Shown piece after piece: positions 5,057 through 8,191 of a DNA stretch of 8,191 nucleotides (position 1 is the stretch's first letter; every line of letters begins with the position of its first letter). The DNA comes from Clostridiales bacterium (GTDB lineage Bacteria > Bacillota > Clostridia > Lachnospirales > WQUN01), in assembly GCA_031273705.1 (NCBI GenBank), contig JAISRJ010000108.1:1-8191 (forward strand), given 5' to 3'. The position numbers and the translations under genes are program-made. The notes below the pieces were generated by a model. The model was not told the DNA's origin. It was given only the letters and a program-made list of their open reading frames with translations, and did no database searches.

Positions 5057-8000
5057 CTTCATATTTCTTATCGCTTTAAACAGCAAGGCAACAAAGGTAT
5101 ACGCCTGGGTTTCGCTTTGAGAGTTTATTCCGCAGTATCGGTTATTATTCATGTGGATAAGAGCCGACAAAATATCCGATAAATCCGCGTCTGACTTCCC
5201 CATGTCAATCAATTCGGCGAACACTTTACTGTACGCCGCGTTTCTTTCTCTGAATATCCGCCCCAATTCCTGTGTATCTTGAGGCAGCTCGGCATTTTTC
5301 GCGTAAGCCCTGACCCAATCCAGGAATGTGTTTTTCTTATCCCTAAATTCCTTTGTAGTCTTGGCTTTGGGCACGACCATATTAAAAAATCCATCCATAA
5401 CTTTGTTGCTCAAGCGCAGATCCCAAATCAACGAAGTTATCGAAAGAATATGTATATCCAGCTTAGATATTGCAGGCAGAAATTTCTTTTCCGCCAGCAA
5501 TAATTTAATTGCCGCCGCCGTATCATGATAGAACAGTTCTTCCATTATATCCATGCACTCTTCGCCGCCGTAACGCATAACTTCCCGCTCGTATGTGTCA
5601 ATAGCGATACTGGAAACACGGGTATTCGTTATCATTTGCGCGACCATTCTTTGGGTTTGTATCAGCACGGCTTCCATTTTATCCGGCGGTGTTTTAACGC
5701 GCAGCCGGATATGGTCGTTCGAGTCCAAATACCTTATAAAAAAATAACTATCTATATAACCGGCGTTTACCATCTTTGTATAAACCGGGTAAATATACTC
5801 CGACATGATAGATTCCATATAATTCCTTTTAGTATATATCTTAAAGTAAAGCCACCTGTCAAAAGGCGCGAATGTATTTCTCCGCCGCAGTTCCGGGGTC
5901 ATGATTTTGCGCGGATCAAATTTTGGCTCCTCCCCGCTGTTCTTCGGCGGAGTATTGCCGGCTTTTATTTGAAATACCACATCCGAAAATCTGGTATTTT
6001 GGTTTTCATCCGTAATATATGAAGGGTACATGGTTTGAAGCGACTCAGATAAATTCAGTCTCTTCTCCTTCGTCAACTCTTTAATCAACAGCTTTAATTC
6101 CAAATCGCGCGTTAAATCAATATATAAATATCCTTGCGTCGTGTGCCATAAGACTTCTTTTGGAATTTTCCTAAAATCCAGGTAACTCTTAAGCCCCTCT
6201 ACTGTTATCGGATATTTTTTTTCCTGCATATCGATTAAGTAAACTGTCCATCTTTTAGGGGAAATTACAAATTTTTTATAAACCACCCTCGGTATTTCGG
6301 GATAATTCCCTGACATTGTTATTATTCTTTCAGCAAAAACAAGAAGCCCCGTATTGGATAAAGTAAGCAATAACCTGACTATAGGCGGATATAACAGAGG
6401 ATTAAACAAACTACGCTGAACAAATCGAATCCGCCTTTGAAGTTTCTTTGAAAAAAATACGAATTGGCCTTTATGCACTGTAAGATATATATCATTTATA
6501 TCGATTTCGTTCGACGCGCCGGTGGGAAAACCCCCGTACGCCAAAAAATAATCGGCGTTTACCGTGCCCTGCAAAACATTAGTGTGCGCTCTGTTTTTAG
6601 CGTTTACCGCTATATCAACAACAATCTCGTCTCTGGCCGCGTCTGTCTTGGTTTTATCAATTTTAGATTTATCCAGTAAATTCGCATGATAAAAATACTT
6701 GCCAAAAGCCTTGTAATTGTCTCTGCTTCCATAAAAAGCAGGCAGCAGGTAGTTGATTTCATTATCCTTCAGAAACAAATGTACCGCCAATTCAAAATCA
6801 CTAAATTTAACATCCACATTATTTGTATCTATATCATCAAACTCGGTAAAATCGGCCAGGTTAATCTCTTCATCATTAAAATGACTGAATACATATTGAA
6901 CTAACTTTTCTACAGACTGCGTAGTTTGCCTATTAATAATCAGACCGTCCCCTTGATTGGAAAGAACGTCTATGTCCTCGAAAAAATCTGTCAGACTAAT
7001 ATACGAATCGATCCATCTATCCAGAAACAGATTTGTATATGTGGCAAGTTCTCTGTTTCGCTCCGACAGGTTGCTCATAAAGCGACAAAAGCCCTCAACG
7101 TCCCTTTTTATATGAGGAGGCAGAGTGATGTTTTGAAAGAACAGATCTTGAGTCAAGTAGGCGGGGCTTTCGGACATTTGAGACATCTCTTTCAGAATAT
7201 CCAAATAAATTTCCGTTCCCTCTCCAATTGAGGTGGCATTCAATTTCTCTATGCCTTTTTTTATACTGATAAGCCGTTTTTCCGTTTCCACAAATTGAGT
7301 ATCCTCATGACTCATCCTCGAATAATATACCGAAAGCAACCTTTCTATATGGTTTATGGAAAAAATATTGTTTCGGTACTCGCTTATCAAAAATTCGTAG
7401 CGCATCAGGTCGTATATAAGTTTTGCGGTTTCTGTTTTTTCTATAGCGTATTCCTTAAATAAATCATCCTGAATCTGACGGATAGACCCGCCGTTTTCAC
7501 AAATTTGCAGCAACAGCCGCAAAGGTTTATTAATCGTCATAGAACGCTTTGGCTCGACGGTATCATCTACTTTATAAAAACAGCTTTTCCATCTGTTCGT
7601 CCAAATGCTGCCCTTTATAACTGTCGCGTTATTTATGTATAAAACCAAGTTTTCGCCCGCGTGTTTCTCAAGTTCCTCGGTAATGGCATAAACCCATTGC
7701 ATATCCGGGCGGAATAACCTGTGAGTGTTCTCGGCGGAAACTGTTCTTTGCGGCGACGATGAAAACCCGCCCTCGCCCACGCCCGCCAACTCACCGAATG
7801 GCGTGGTTCTGCTGCAGCATCTTAAAAGATACTTTAATACACTCTCCCGCTGCTTTTCCTCTATCTTAAATTGATTGTCGAATAGGGCTTGGTATAAGGG
7901 CGAAGACGATGTGCATAGTAATTCTTTTATTATTTTATCGTCAAAGGATTTTTGAAAATCATCGTCATAGATAGCGGAAAACCTATCCTTCATAGCCGAA

Positions 8001-8059
8001 ACAGGATACAGCGTCGTTCGGAAAAAGAACCAATCCAGACACTTAAACTCAAACGCCAC
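5036..8059 (-). CDS. lanB: Full-length class I lantibiotic (lanthipeptide) dehydratase, LanB family
   Basis: Enzymes of this family dehydrate Ser and Thr of a ribosomal precursor peptide: they transfer glutamate from glutamyl-tRNA to the side chain, then eliminate it to leave dehydroalanine or dehydrobutyrine. The 1007-residue length is normal for a one-piece LanB. The N-terminal region shows Arg14 (FFFRTTLYPVS) and R80-x3-R84-x-T86 in YLLRCCSRTTPFG, the spacing expected for the glutamylation site of NisB. The region at about 478-565 (RAHTNVLQG, INDIYLTVHKGQ) is the usual core. A linker (about 701-716) leads to the SpaB_C elimination domain from about 735: WLYFKIY, YFFIRYLDSNDHIRLR (770-787), TYEREVMRYGG (822-832, with Glu826 and Arg829), and IHMNNNRYCG (968-977, with His969). 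These correspond to the catalytic Glu, Arg and His of NisB. The start is GTG, with GGGGGTGA upstream. No precursor or LanC is nearby in this window. Confidence 0.93.
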   Translation of the reverse strand: MAFEFKCLDWFFFRTTLYPVSAMKDRFSAIYDDDFQKSFDDKIIKELLCTSSSPLYQALFDNQFKIEEKQRESVLKYLLRCCSRTTPFGELAGVGEGGFSSSPQRTVSAENTHRLFRPDMQWVYAITEELEKHAGENLVLYINNATVIKGSIWTNRWKSCFYKVDDTVEPKRSMTINKPLRLLLQICENGGSIRQIQDDLFKEYAIEKTETAKLIYDLMRYEFLISEYRNNIFSINHIERLLSVYYSRMSHEDTQFVETEKRLISIKKGIEKLNATSIGEGTEIYLDILKEMSQMSESPAYLTQDLFFQNITLPPHIKRDVEGFCRFMSNLSERNRELATYTNLFLDRWIDSYISLTDFFEDIDVLSNQGDGLIINRQTTQSVEKLVQYVFSHFNDEEINLADFTEFDDIDTNNVDVKFSDFELAVHLFLKDNEINYLLPAFYGSRDNYKAFGKYFYHANLLDKSKIDKTKTDAARDEIVVDIAVNAKNRAHTNVLQGTVNADYFLAYGGFPTGASNEIDINDIYLTVHKGQFVFFSKKLQRRIRFVQRSLFNPLLYPPIVRLLLTLSNTGLLVFAERIITMSGNYPEIPRVVYKKFVISPKRWTVYLIDMQEKKYPITVEGLKSYLDFRKIPKEVLWHTTQGYLYIDLTRDLELKLLIKELTKEKRLNLSESLQTMYPSYITDENQNTRFSDVVFQIKAGNTPPKNSGEEPKFDPRKIMTPELRRRNTFAPFDRWLYFKIYTKRNYMESIMSEYIYPVYTKMVNAGYIDSYFFIRYLDSNDHIRLRVKTPPDKMEAVLIQTQRMVAQMITNTRVSSIAIDTYEREVMRYGGEECMDIMEELFYHDTAAAIKLLLAEKKFLPAISKLDIHILSITSLIWDLRLSNKVMDGFFNMVVPKAKTTKEFRDKKNTFLDWVRAYAKNAELPQDTQELGRIFRERNAAYSKVFAELIDMGKSDADLSDILSALIHMNNNRYCGINSQSETQAYTFVALLFKAIRNMKGDAAIR

Positions 8060-8063
8060 GCTT

Positions 8064-8107
8064 TCACCCCCAAAAAGTATTATACATTATTCTTCAATTT
8101 TACGCAA
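8064..8107 (-). promoter_or_regulatory. Promoter and ribosome site of lanB
   Basis: A perfect -10 box TATAAT (8084-8079) is preceded at 17 bases by TTGCGT (8107-8102), which matches only TTG of the -35 consensus. The GTG start is 19 bases after the -10 box, so the leader would be only about a dozen bases, almost all of it ribosome site (GGGGGTGA, 8071-8064). The strong -10 with a poor -35 box would suit an activated promoter. The stretch between here and the terminator (8108-8158) is AT-rich and contains the perfect palindrome CAAATATTTG (8140-8149), about 33 bases before the -35 box. Confidence 0.6.
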
Positions 8108-8158
8108 CGATATTCCGCGAATTACCTCGAATAATCATGCAAATATTTGACAAACGAC

Positions 8159-8191
8159 AAAAAAACAGAAGAGGTGCCGCCTGACCTCTTC
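8159..8191 (-). terminator. Rho-independent terminator of the gene upstream of lanB
   Basis: GAAGAGGT (8191-8184) and ACCTCTTC (8175-8168) form a perfect 8-base stem around an 8-base loop, followed by TG and seven T (8165-8159) on the minus strand. It would end a minus-strand gene lying just outside the window. The stem reaches the window edge and may extend further. Incomplete termination here would also feed lanB. Confidence 0.85.

Noticed and set aside
5525..6022. Open frame of 165 codons on the plus strand inside lanB
   Set aside because: It lies entirely opposite the conserved C-terminal domain region of lanB, has no family motifs and no clear ribosome site; it is an antisense shadow.
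8140..8149. Palindrome CAAATATTTG as an operator for lanB
   Set aside because: A single 10-base AT-only-core palindrome in AT-rich DNA is expected by chance; mentioned in the promoter entry but not supported enough to call.

Overview
The window looks like the chromosome of a low- to mid-GC Bacillota bacterium, most likely a Clostridia / Lachnospiraceae-type anaerobe. Reasons: strong AGGAGG-type ribosome sites, a lipoprotein signal followed by an acidic Thr/Glu/Ala-rich linker on the binding protein, the B-C-D-F-A order of the oligopeptide transporter genes, and short U-tract terminators. The species cannot be named from the sequence. All six protein genes are on the minus strand, so transcription runs from high to low coordinates.

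Read in that direction, the window opens (8191 to 8159) with a rho-independent terminator belonging to a gene outside the window. A promoter with a perfect TATAAT (8079-8107) follows, then a GTG-started 1007-residue lantibiotic dehydratase of the full-length LanB type (8059-5036). It carries both the tRNA-dependent glutamylation region and the C-terminal elimination domain. The precursor peptide, LanC cyclase and exporter one would expect are not in this window; if they exist they lie beyond 8191.

Between lanB and the next gene (5035-4822) is a dense 214-base regulatory stretch. It holds three short direct repeats straddling the lanB stop codon, a good sigma-A promoter (TTGACA, 17 bp, TAATAT) with a 7-base inverted repeat at its two edges, and a UUCG-loop intrinsic terminator starting only about 13 bases after the -10 box. 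A further small hairpin precedes the oppB ribosome site.

From 4821 to 1 is a complete set of oligopeptide ABC importer genes. OppB and OppC are the permeases, OppD and OppF the ATPases (both with a four-cysteine C-terminal motif), and OppA is the lipoprotein receptor, whose C-terminal half is cut off by the window edge. The four genes B, C, D and F are packed with gaps of 15, 10 and -4 bases. OppA follows after a 101-base AT-rich gap. Together they would capture short peptides outside the cell and pump them in at the cost of ATP.

The main points of interest are the apparently isolated lanB beside a peptide importer, and the promoter-then-terminator leader that suggests opp expression is attenuated or that a very short RNA is made. 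No tRNA, rRNA, CRISPR array, insertion sequence or attachment site was seen.
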